8,937 nucleotides of DNA from contig JBOHUC010000111.1 of assembly GCA_050733935.1 (NCBI GenBank), positions 1 to 8,937 on the forward strand, written 5' to 3'. Position 1 is the first letter of the stretch. The number at the start of each line of letters is the position of its first letter. Below, piece after piece: positions 1 through 5,955 of the stretch. The notes below the pieces were generated by a model. That model did not search any database and was not told the DNA's origin. It saw nothing but the letters and a program-made list of their open reading frames with translations. The stretch comes from JBOHUC01 sp050733935. Lineage in GTDB: Bacteria > Eisenbacteria > RBG-16-71-46 > DASYSL01. The translations under genes were made by a program, and so were the position numbers.

Positions 1-712
1 GCTCGACGAAGAGCGTGGCCCCGCTGGTCGAGACGTCGTGCACGAGCCCTTTCGAGCGCTCGAACCGGTCCGCGCGGACCGCGACCACGAAGCGGTCGTT
101 CCGCTGCGTGACGAACGTCCCCTCCTCGGCCGCGAGCGAACGGTAGCGGTCGAGCTTCTCGCGCAGCCGTCCCTGGACGACGTGCGCCTGCTTCCGGACG
201 GTCGCGAGCTCGGGGCTCGCTCCGTCGAGCACGAGGCCTTCCGCGTCGACCGAGGCCCGCAGCCGTTTCTCGAGCTCCGGATCGGTCGAAAGGCCGCGCG
301 CGAGCGCCGCCGCGTGCGGCGCTTCGGAACGGGCCTCCTCCCAGTAGCGGAACGCCCGTGCCGTCGCCGCGAGGAGCTCCGCGACCTGATAGAGCGCCCG
401 GGCCGGGAACGAGCCGCCGCGCTTGGACTCGGCCGCAAGCGTCTCGACCAGCGAAAACGGGGGCGGCCCGGGCCAGGGCCCGAGCGTCTCGGCGAGCCGG
501 CGCGCTTCGGCGAGCTCGGCCAGACGCCGGTTGGCGGTCGCCGGGTCCCCGGTCGGAGTGAGGGCCAGGGCGCGCGCCTCGGACGTCGGCGCACTCGCGA
601 GCTCGGCGAGCCAGGCGACGACCTTCGTGAACTCGAGCAGATCGAGGACGCCCGGCGCGATCCCGGCGGGCGCGACGTTCTTGCGGACGGGAACCGCTCC
701 TTTCCTGGGCAT
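1..712 (-). CDS. mutS2: MutS2 family protein, N-terminal part (3' end outside window)
   Basis: MutS2 is a MutS-like ATPase without the mismatch-recognition domain; in different bacteria it has been linked to suppression of recombination and to rescue of collided ribosomes. The frame is open from 712 to the left edge and gives 237 residues of a protein usually near 780. It begins with the typical N-terminal helix (LDLLEFTKVVAWLAELA, about residues 22-38). It then has a helical core, VTQRNDRFVVAVRADRF (201-217) and KGLVHDVSTSGATLFVE (221-237), which match the MutS2 core/clamp signature. The Walker ATPase, KOW and Smr domains would lie beyond the edge and cannot be checked. The ATG at 712 is the most likely start but lacks a clear Shine-Dalgarno; an in-frame GTG lies two codons upstream (718). 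It follows rpsU on the same strand, separated by a terminator-like hairpin, so it probably has its own promoter, which I could not identify. Confidence 0.9.
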   Translation of the reverse strand, partial: MPRKGAVPVRKNVAPAGIAPGVLDLLEFTKVVAWLAELASAPTSEARALALTPTGDPATANRRLAELAEARRLAETLGPWPGPPPFSLVETLAAESKRGGSFPARALYQVAELLAATARAFRYWEEARSEAPHAAALARGLSTDPELEKRLRASVDAEGLVLDGASPELATVRKQAHVVQGRLREKLDRYRSLAAEEGTFVTQRNDRFVVAVRADRFERSKGLVHDVSTSGATLFVE

Positions 713-741
713 ACGCACGGAGTTTTGAGCGTTCTGGCGGG

Positions 742-790
742 GATGAAAACGACGAAGGGCGGGAGGGTTTCCGCTCCTCCCCGCCCCCTT
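742..790 (-). terminator. Probable Rho-independent terminator after rpsU
   Basis: Read on the minus strand, a G+C-rich stem (right arm at 776-786, left arm at 757-766, with one bulged C) encloses a short AGCGGAAA-type loop. It is followed by TTCGTCGTTTTC, a moderately T-rich tail at 743-756. It starts about 30 nt past the rpsU stop and ends before mutS2, which fits termination of the rpsU transcript. The T tract is interrupted, so partial read-through into mutS2 is possible. Confidence 0.65.
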
Positions 791-821
791 CTGCTTCTAC
801 ATCATCGGTCCGGTCGCGGGA

Positions 822-1013
822 CTAGCTTTCGACGCGACGGGCCAGGTTCTTCCGCTTCGCGGCGTTGAGCTTGCGCTTGCGCCGCTCCGAGGGCTTCTCG
901 AAGTGCTGATGGCGGCGAAGATCCGCCAGCACTCCGGCCTTCTCGCATTTCTTCTTGAAGCGGCGCAGGGCACTCTCGAAGGATTCGTTCTCCTTCACCC
1001 TGATGCCGGGCAA
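822..1013 (-). CDS. rpsU: 30S ribosomal protein bS21
   Basis: bS21 is a small, very basic protein of the 30S subunit platform, close to the 3' end of 16S rRNA, and takes part in translation initiation. The 63-residue product has the family core: MPGIRVKENESFESALRRF at the N terminus, then KKKCEKAGVL and a Lys/Arg-rich tail (KPSERRKRKLNAAKRKNLARR). Length is normal for the family. The start is TTG at 1013: it is the codon that gives the conserved MPGIRVKE N terminus, and a purine-rich ribosome binding site lies 6 nt upstream. It is preceded by a likely dedicated promoter and hairpin leader and followed by a terminator, so it is probably transcribed both alone and by read-through from the chaperone operon. 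The 93-residue reading of this stretch in another minus-strand frame is a shadow. Confidence 0.95.
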   Translation of the reverse strand: MPGIRVKENESFESALRRFKKKCEKAGVLADLRRHQHFEKPSERRKRKLNAAKRKNLARRVES

Positions 1014-1019
1014 TTACAA

Positions 1020-1029
1020 CCCCCCTCTC
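1020..1029 (-). promoter_or_regulatory. Ribosome binding site of rpsU
   Basis: On the minus strand GAGAGGGGGG lies 6 nt before the TTG at 1013. It supports the TTG start, for which no nearby ATG alternative exists. Confidence 0.65.
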
Positions 1030-1038
1030 AAGCACAAA

Positions 1039-1065
1039 GCCCGCAGGCGTCACGGCCACGCGGGC
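1039..1065 (-). promoter_or_regulatory. Strong hairpin in the rpsU leader (attenuator or leader element)
   Basis: On the minus strand GCCCGC pairs with GCGGGC (arms 1060-1065 and 1039-1044). An inner GGC/GCC pairing (1055-1057 with 1046-1048) closes a 6-nt loop. TTTGTGCTTG follows directly, so the structure resembles a weak intrinsic terminator. It sits downstream of the candidate rpsU promoter and 25 nt before the start codon. It could attenuate rpsU, end transcripts coming from rsmE, or act as a ribosomal-protein leader. No function is shown by the sequence alone. Confidence 0.5.
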
Positions 1066-1104
1066 CCGGCGATTCGGTTTCACGCAATTCGTCTCTGGGA
1101 AGGG

Positions 1105-1133
1105 AATCTAGCTCCCAAGTGACGATCCGTCAA
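1105..1133 (-). promoter_or_regulatory. Candidate sigma70-type promoter for rpsU
   Basis: On the minus strand TTGACG (1133-1128, five of six matches to TTGACA) is followed after exactly 17 nt by TAGATT (1110-1105, four of six matches to TATAAT). The -35 box contains the rsmE TGA stop codon. Transcription would begin near 1098 and give a leader of roughly 85 nt before rpsU. Spacing and position are good, but it is a prediction from consensus only. Confidence 0.55.
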
Positions 1134-1885
1134 GCCGTTTCCTGACCGGTACTACTCCGAAGCCGCGCCCCGACGAGGAGTGCTAAGGCCGCCGATTCGG
1201 CCCGGAGCCGAAGGGGCCCGAGCCCGACCGCGGCACTTCCCGGCCTCCCGAGCCAGGCCTCCCGCTCGGCAGCCGCAAACCCTCCCGGAGGGCCTGAGAC
1301 GAGAAGCCAATCCCCTTGGGAAGGAAGCTCTTGCGCAAGGAGGGGCGCGCCCTCCGGGTCGGCCAGCCAGAGCCCGTCGAAGCGCGGTCCCGTGCTGGCG
1401 GTGCCGGCGGTGTCAGCGTCGAGGACGCCGGGGTCGGGAAGGGCCAGGGCCCAGGCTCCGAGCGACTGTTTGAGGGCCGCCCGGGAGACCCGCCCCCAGC
1501 GTGCCCGGCGCCCGGGCCCCGGGTCCTCGAGCGGAACGAAGGCCCACGCCCCGAGCTCGGTCGCCTTCTCGACCAGCCAGTCGCCGCGCGTGCCCTCTGC
1601 GTCTCCGACGAGCCAGAACCGAAGGGCCGGGCGCGGCACGCTCGCGCGCTCGAGCACCCTTGCCTCGAGGCCGCGGCGATCGGACGCCGTGAGCTCGAGA
1701 CGTGCGACGGTCCCCGCTCCGTCGGTCGCGACGAACCGGGCCTGGGGTTTCAAGCGAAGGCTCTTCAGGAGATGGTGCGCTTCGTCGCCCGTGATGCGCA
1801 GGGTGTCGGCTTCGAGACTTTCGACGACCGCCTGCGTGACCGGCTGTCCGAACGGATGCCCGTAGCGCGCGGACGCGTCAACCAC
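1130..1885 (-). CDS. rsmE: 16S rRNA (uracil1498-N3)-methyltransferase, RsmE family
   Basis: RsmE uses S-adenosylmethionine to methylate N3 of U1498 in 16S rRNA. It is a SPOUT-class enzyme with a trefoil knot and an N-terminal PUA-like domain. The 251-residue product has normal length. The PUA-like part (about 1-75) contains HHLLKSLRLKPQARF. The SPOUT part shows GDWLVEKATELGAW (101-114), a GPPGGF stretch (198-203) and GLGPLRLRAESAAL (221-234). The family usually has GPEGG and LRTETA at these places, and the usual QSGR motif reads QSLG here (140-143), so the member is divergent. Start is GTG at 1885, overlapping the dnaJ end by 8 nt (GTGGTTGA) with a GAGGGA ribosome binding site 8 nt upstream. 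Placement after dnaJ is common for rsmE. Family assignment is firm; unchanged activity is not. Confidence 0.88.
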   Translation of the reverse strand: MVDASARYGHPFGQPVTQAVVESLEADTLRITGDEAHHLLKSLRLKPQARFVATDGAGTVARLELTASDRRGLEARVLERASVPRPALRFWLVGDAEGTRGDWLVEKATELGAWAFVPLEDPGPGRRARWGRVSRAALKQSLGAWALALPDPGVLDADTAGTASTGPRFDGLWLADPEGAPLLAQELPSQGDWLLVSGPPGGFAAAEREAWLGRPGSAAVGLGPLRLRAESAALALLVGARLRSSTGQETA

Positions 1886-3035
1886 CCAGCGCGTCCCTCA
1901 CCTTTTCGAAGAAGCTCTTCCCGGGCTTCGGCGCCTTCCCCGCGTCGAGCTTGTCGAGCTCTTCGAAGAGCTGCTTCTCGCGCGCCGAGAGCTTGCCCGG
2001 CGTCCACACGCGCACGCGCACGAGAAGATCGCCGCGCCCGCGGCCGCGCAAGCGCGGAAGTCCGAGACCGGGGAGGCGAAGCCCCTTTCCGCTCTGCGTT
2101 CCGGCGGGCAGATTCCGCTTCACGGGCTGCTCGAGCGTTGGGACTTCGATTTCGCCTCCCAGTGTGGCACGGCTCATCGAGACCGGAAGCTCGAGCAGGA
2201 GATCCGCACCGTCGCGCTCGAACAGGTCGTGCGGCTTCTCCTCGATCAGAACCTGGAGATCGCCCGCCGGTCCGCCGTTGGGGCCCGCATCGCCGAGACC
2301 GCGGAGCGGAATGTAGTTCCCCTCCGCCACACCGGCCGGCACGTCGACCATGACCGTCGAGACGTCCTGAATCCGCCCTTCGCCGCGGCACTTGAGACAC
2401 GGATTTTCGATGATCTCGCCCGTGCCGCGACATCGCGGGCAGGGAGCGATGTTCACGAACTGCCCGAAGAACGACGACTGGACCTGGCGGACTTGTCCCT
2501 TGCCCCCGCACTGCGCACAGGTCTTCTTGCCGCCTTTCTGAGCGCCCGATCCGTGGCAGGTCTCGCACGCGACCTGGCGCTTGATCTGGATGCGCTTCTT
2601 CGTTCCGGTCGCGATCTCCTCGAGCGAGAGCTTGAGGCGCACGCGCAGATCCTGCCCGCGCCGCGGACCCGCGCCCGCCGCGCCGAACAGATCCTCGAAT
2701 CCCGCGAACCCGCCGGCCCCGCCCCCGCCGCCGCCGAAGTCGCGCATGAAAGCGCGCAGCGCATCGGCGAGATCGAAGCCCTCGAAGCCCGCGCCCGGCA
2801 CGCCGGCCCCCGCCGCTTCGTGGCCGAAGCGGTCGTAGCGCGCGCGGCGCTCGGGATCCTTGAGCACCTCGTAGGCTTCGGTTGCTTCCTTGAACGCAGC
2901 TTCGGCGGACGCATTCCCCGGATTGCGGTCCGGGTGGTGCTGCATCGCGAGCTTCCGGTAAGCCTTCTTGATCTCGTCGTCGGTCGCACCCTTCGCGACG
3001 CCGAGAACCTCGTAGTAGTCGCGCTTCGCGGCCAA
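1878..3035 (-). CDS. dnaJ: Chaperone protein DnaJ (type I J-protein)
   Basis: DnaJ binds unfolded protein and stimulates the ATPase of DnaK. The 385-residue product is complete. It has a J domain at about 4-70 with the HPD motif at 34-36, a Gly/Phe/Ala-rich linker at about 76-125, and a zinc-binding region with four CxxCxGxG repeats at 157-164, 173-180, 199-206 and 213-220. C-terminal substrate-binding domains follow. The linker carries a DALRAFMRDF segment (91-100) before its Gly run. The start is TTG at 3035: the grpE stop is 3 nt upstream in the same frame, no ATG lies near, and the TTG gives the standard MAAKRDYYEVLGV N terminus; GGAGGG lies 10 nt upstream. dnaK, often adjacent, is absent from the window. 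Confidence 0.97.
   Translation of the reverse strand: MAAKRDYYEVLGVAKGATDDEIKKAYRKLAMQHHPDRNPGNASAEAAFKEATEAYEVLKDPERRARYDRFGHEAAGAGVPGAGFEGFDLADALRAFMRDFGGGGGGAGGFAGFEDLFGAAGAGPRRGQDLRVRLKLSLEEIATGTKKRIQIKRQVACETCHGSGAQKGGKKTCAQCGGKGQVRQVQSSFFGQFVNIAPCPRCRGTGEIIENPCLKCRGEGRIQDVSTVMVDVPAGVAEGNYIPLRGLGDAGPNGGPAGDLQVLIEEKPHDLFERDGADLLLELPVSMSRATLGGEIEVPTLEQPVKRNLPAGTQSGKGLRLPGLGLPRLRGRGRGDLLVRVRVWTPGKLSAREKQLFEELDKLDAGKAPKPGKSFFEKVRDALGG
1894..1899 (-). promoter_or_regulatory. Ribosome binding site of rsmE inside the dnaJ 3' end
   Basis: GAGGGA on the minus strand lies 8 nt before the GTG at 1885, within the last codons of dnaJ. It supports the GTG start that overlaps the dnaJ stop. Confidence 0.55.
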
Positions 3036-3038
3036 GGC

Positions 3039-3635
3039 CTAGGCGCCCTCCGGGCCGCTCGAGACGATCACGCGCGCGGGGCGAAGGAGCCGGTCGCCCT
3101 GCCGCCACCCCTTTGCGATCACCTGCGAGACGTGTCCGGCGGCGTGACCGGCGCTCGGCGCCGTGAGGAGTGCCTCGTGCTCGCGCGGGTCGAACTCGAG
3201 GTCGACGGGATCGATCGGCGTCACGCCCTGGGACTTGAGGGATTCGTTCAAGCGGTGGAGCACGAGCGCCACTCCCTGCGCGAGCGCGCTCGCTTTCTCG
3301 CCCGCCTGCTCGGCTGCCTTGAGCGCGCGCTCGAGGTCGTCCGCGAACGTGAGAAGTCCCTGGAGCGCGCTGTCGGCGCCCCGTCGCTCGGCTTCGGAGA
3401 GCTCGCGCGCGGCGCGGCGGCGAAACGTCTGGAGATCGGCCTCGGTGCGGAGCCACGCATCACGGACGCGCGCAAGCTCGCTCTCGAGCTCGACCGCGCG
3501 CGCTTCGTCGACCCCGGCGGCCGGAAAGTCCGTGCTCTCGGCGCCCTCGAGGCCTTCCGGCTCCGCGGCCGCGCCGGGCACCTCGGCCGACTCGGGCGCC
3601 GGTTCGGCGCCTGTGCGACTGAACGGGTTCTTCAC
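3039..3635 (-). CDS. grpE: Nucleotide exchange factor GrpE
   Basis: GrpE is the dimeric nucleotide exchange factor of DnaK, releasing ADP in the chaperone cycle. The open frame runs far upstream, but the real gene starts at GTG 3635, whose last two bases belong to the hrcA TGA stop (GTGA overlap), giving 198 residues. The N terminus is acidic and Ala/Pro/Glu-rich and probably disordered (about 1-45). A long helix follows (ELESELARVRDAWLRTEADL and on). The C-terminal beta domain shows GVTPIDPVDLEFDPREHEAL and the GDRLLRPARVIVS signature near the end. Length is normal. I see no good Shine-Dalgarno before the GTG, so translation is probably coupled to hrcA. dnaJ starts 3 nt after its stop. Confidence 0.95.
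   Translation of the reverse strand: MKNPFSRTGAEPAPESAEVPGAAAEPEGLEGAESTDFPAAGVDEARAVELESELARVRDAWLRTEADLQTFRRRAARELSEAERRGADSALQGLLTFADDLERALKAAEQAGEKASALAQGVALVLHRLNESLKSQGVTPIDPVDLEFDPREHEALLTAPSAGHAAGHVSQVIAKGWRQGDRLLRPARVIVSSGPEGA
3046..3051 (-). promoter_or_regulatory. Ribosome binding site of dnaJ inside the grpE 3' end
   Basis: GGAGGG on the minus strand lies 10 nt before the TTG at 3035. Together with the in-frame grpE stop at 3039-3041 it fixes TTG as the dnaJ start. Confidence 0.65.
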
Positions 3636-4687
3636 AGGAGCGAGGAGAGGCGGCGTCCTACGTACTCGACGAGCCCCATGGCGCGCGCGTAATCCATGCG
3701 CCGGGGACCGAGGAGGCCGATCGATGCGGGAAGAGGTCCGGGAAGGCGAAAGCTCACGAGACTGAGATGCGCGAGCTCGGTTCGATTGTGCTCGCGGCCG
3801 ATCGCGACCGAAAGCCCGGGATCGCTTCCGCCCGCGAGCAGGTCGCGCCACGGCTCGGGCCGGTCGATGAGCTGGAGCACGGGGCGCAGGCTTCCCGACT
3901 CGCGGAATTCCGGGTGCCGCGCCACGTAGGCCGCGCCGTCGACGAACACTTCGGGCCGCTCGAGCTCCGCGAGCACATCGGCAATCGCCGCGGCCACGAG
4001 GACGGCCGCGACGTCGCGCACGAGCGCATCGTCGCCTGCGAGCCGTCCTCTCACGTCGGCGAACGGGAGGCCGAGCAGACGCTCGCGCAGAAGACGCGCG
4101 ACACGCTCGACGTCCGCGCGACCGAGCGGGCTCGTGAGATGGAGGGCCACGGAACGCGCGGGCCCGCTTCGGACGGTGAGCACGAGCAGCACACGGCGTT
4201 CGGCGACGTGCACGAGCTCGAGCGATTCGAGAACCCCCTCGTCGAGACCGGGTGCGATCGCGAATCCGAGCTCCGAGGCGGTGTCGGCGAGCAGGCGTGA
4301 CGCCTGACGGAAAAGCTGTTCGACGTCGTGCGCGGAGGCGGTGAGCGCGCGCTCGACCTCCTCGCGATCGGCGGGGGTCAGCGGCTCGGGCGCCCCGAGC
4401 CCGTCGACGAACACGCGGTAGCCGCGATCCGTCGGAATGCGACCGGCCGCGGCGTGCGGCTGCTCGAGGAGCCCGAGCGATTCGAGCTCGAACATGGACG
4501 ATCGGACGGTCGCCGGCGCCCACGCGAATCCTCCCTCGACCGTGAGCGTTCCCGAAGCGACCGGGCGCGCGGTCGCAAGGTACTGGCGCACGAGCAGGGT
4601 CAGGACCTGGCGCTGGCGGCTCGTGAGATCGGCGAGCCGGGTCGGGCGCGGGGTCCGCGAGTGGGTCTGTGATTTGCGGATCGGCAT
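3632..4687 (-). CDS. hrcA: Heat-inducible transcription repressor HrcA
   Basis: HrcA represses class I heat-shock genes by binding CIRCE operators and depends on GroEL for folding. The product is 351 residues from ATG 4687; the open frame extends much further upstream only as a shadow of hemW. The winged-helix domain (about 18-95) has LTSRQRQVLTLLV, ARPVASGTL, the helix APATVRSSMFELESLGLL (57-74) and the conserved wing GRIPTDRGYRVFVD (82-95). A GAF-like dimerisation domain follows, ending in MGLVEYVGRRLSSLL. Two departures are visible: the recognition helix reads ATVRSSM where the family has ATIRNEM or ATIRNDM, and the residue after PVAS is Gly rather than the usual Arg or Gln. The start lies 11 nt after the hemW stop with no strong ribosome binding site. 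grpE overlaps its stop. No complete CIRCE is visible in this window. Confidence 0.94.
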   Translation of the reverse strand: MPIRKSQTHSRTPRPTRLADLTSRQRQVLTLLVRQYLATARPVASGTLTVEGGFAWAPATVRSSMFELESLGLLEQPHAAAGRIPTDRGYRVFVDGLGAPEPLTPADREEVERALTASAHDVEQLFRQASRLLADTASELGFAIAPGLDEGVLESLELVHVAERRVLLVLTVRSGPARSVALHLTSPLGRADVERVARLLRERLLGLPFADVRGRLAGDDALVRDVAAVLVAAAIADVLAELERPEVFVDGAAYVARHPEFRESGSLRPVLQLIDRPEPWRDLLAGGSDPGLSVAIGREHNRTELAHLSLVSFRLPGPLPASIGLLGPRRMDYARAMGLVEYVGRRLSSLL

Positions 4688-4698
4688 GATGGGCCAGT

Positions 4699-5955
4699 CT
4701 ACACGAGGCCGGCGGTCCCGGCAGTGGCCTCGTTCTGCCACAGGAGACAGATCGAATCCGTGCGCACGCGCTCCCTTCGCGGGACGCGAAATCCTTCCGG
4801 CATCTCGACCAGAAGACCGCGCGCGGCAAGCCGCCGTCCGGCCGCGCGCCAGGCCTCGCGGACCTCGTCCGATACGGCCGCGGAGACATCCGCGAAGCGC
4901 ATGCCGGCATCGAGCCTGAGTCCCAGGAACACGGTCTCGAACATCGCGTGCGCTTCGGCCTCGTCGACTTCGGCGGCGCCTCCGCTCTCGATCGATGCGA
5001 TCCACGCCGGCAACGCGCGCGGTGCCACCGTGCGGCGCCCCGCGAGGAAGCTCACGGCCGCGGGACCGAGGCCGAGGTACGGACGCCTGCGCCAGTACGC
5101 GAGGTGGTGGCGCGTCTCGTGTCCGTCGCGCGCGAAGTTCGAGATCTCGTAGTGGCGGAAGCCCGCCGCCTCGAGCCGGTCGCGCGCACGCTCGAAGAAC
5201 GCGGCCTCGCGGTCCTCGTCCGGGCGCTCGACGCGGCCGCGCCGGACGGCCTCGCCCATGCGCGTTCCGGCCTCGGGCGTGAACGCGTACGCCGAGACGT
5301 GATCGGGATCGAGCGCGAGTGCACGCTCGAGCGACTCGTCGAAGCGTTCCTCGAGATGTCCGGGGAACGCGTACATGAGGTCGAGGCTCAGGTTCGCGAA
5401 CCCGTGCCGCCGCGCGCGTCGCACGCCCTCCTCGATGGCGCGCGCGTCGTGCGTGCGACCGAGGCGTGCGAGCTCGTCGTCGTGGAGCGACTGGGCCCCG
5501 ATCGAGAGGCGCGCGACGCCGGCCTCGCGCCAGGCGGCGAGGCGCTCGTCGTCGAGATCCTCGGGGTTCGCCTCGAGCGAGTGTTCGTGTTCCGGATGGA
5601 ATGAGAGGGCGCGATCGAGCCCGCGCGCGAGCCGGGTGAAGTCGCCCGCCGGAAGCCGGCTCGGCGTGCCGCCGCCATAGTAGAGGCTGCCGTACGGTTC
5701 GCGCGCGGCCGCGTTTCCGCGCCGCTCGGCCTCGCGCACGATGCCTTCGACGAATCCGGGCACTTCCGCGGGCCGATACGGGCGGGTCGCGAAGTCGCAA
5801 TACGGACAGCGCACGTGGCAGAACGGCACGTGCACGTAGACGCCCGCGCCGAGCGGTTCGGGCAGCGGCGCGGGCGAGGGATCCGCAGCGGCCGGCAGCG
5901 CGCGGGGGTCCGCGCTCAGCGAATCGCGGTCAGGATGCGCTGGAACCGCGGCCAT
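4699..5955 (-). CDS. hemW: HemW, radical SAM heme chaperone (formerly annotated as HemN-like)
   Basis: HemW binds heme and a [4Fe-4S] cluster and inserts heme into target proteins such as respiratory enzymes. It is related to, but distinct from, coproporphyrinogen III dehydrogenase HemN. The 418-residue product has the radical SAM motif CHVRCPYC (CX3CX2C, Cys46, Cys50, Cys53). Phe55 stands where HemN has its extra cysteine, which favours HemW. Further motifs are GGGTPS (94-99), RLSIGAQSL (149-157), LDLMYAFPG (191-199) and HHLAYW (283-288), the counterpart of the HemW heme-binding HNxxYW. A Pro/Ala-rich extension of about 38 residues precedes the core. The ATG at 5955 overlaps the lepB 3' end by 40 nt and has a GGGGAGAGGAA stretch just upstream. 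A GTG inside the GVYVHVPFC segment is a less likely start. Confidence 0.93.
   Translation of the reverse strand: MAAVPAHPDRDSLSADPRALPAAADPSPAPLPEPLGAGVYVHVPFCHVRCPYCDFATRPYRPAEVPGFVEGIVREAERRGNAAAREPYGSLYYGGGTPSRLPAGDFTRLARGLDRALSFHPEHEHSLEANPEDLDDERLAAWREAGVARLSIGAQSLHDDELARLGRTHDARAIEEGVRRARRHGFANLSLDLMYAFPGHLEERFDESLERALALDPDHVSAYAFTPEAGTRMGEAVRRGRVERPDEDREAAFFERARDRLEAAGFRHYEISNFARDGHETRHHLAYWRRRPYLGLGPAAVSFLAGRRTVAPRALPAWIASIESGGAAEVDEAEAHAMFETVFLGLRLDAGMRFADVSAAVSDEVREAWRAAGRRLAARGLLVEMPEGFRVPRRERVRTDSICLLWQNEATAGTAGLV

Noticed and set aside
1090..1115. Short inverted repeat GGGA...TCCC just after rsmE
   Set aside because: Only 4 to 5 base pairs with a long loop, overlapping the -10 box of the rpsU promoter; too weak to call a terminator or operator.
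1178..1186. Exact nine-base CIRCE half-site (GAGTGCTAA on +, TTAGCACTC on -) within rsmE
   Set aside because: The partner half-site is absent at the required 9-nt spacing (only about three of nine bases agree). The stretch encodes Leu-Ala-Leu of the conserved RsmE C terminus, though it uses a TTA codon, uncommon in such GC-rich sequence. Most likely coincidence.
2700..2750. Low-complexity CCG/GCC repeat run
   Set aside because: It encodes the Gly-rich linker of DnaJ and needs no other explanation.
1765..3456. 563-codon minus-strand frame overlapping dnaJ and grpE
   Set aside because: Arg/Ala/Gly-rich shadow frame; the dnaJ and grpE frames carry all the conserved motifs.
2229..3692. 487-codon plus-strand open frame across dnaJ, grpE and the hrcA end
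   Set aside because: It spans three well-supported genes on the opposite strand and has no family features; long antisense frames are expected at this GC content.
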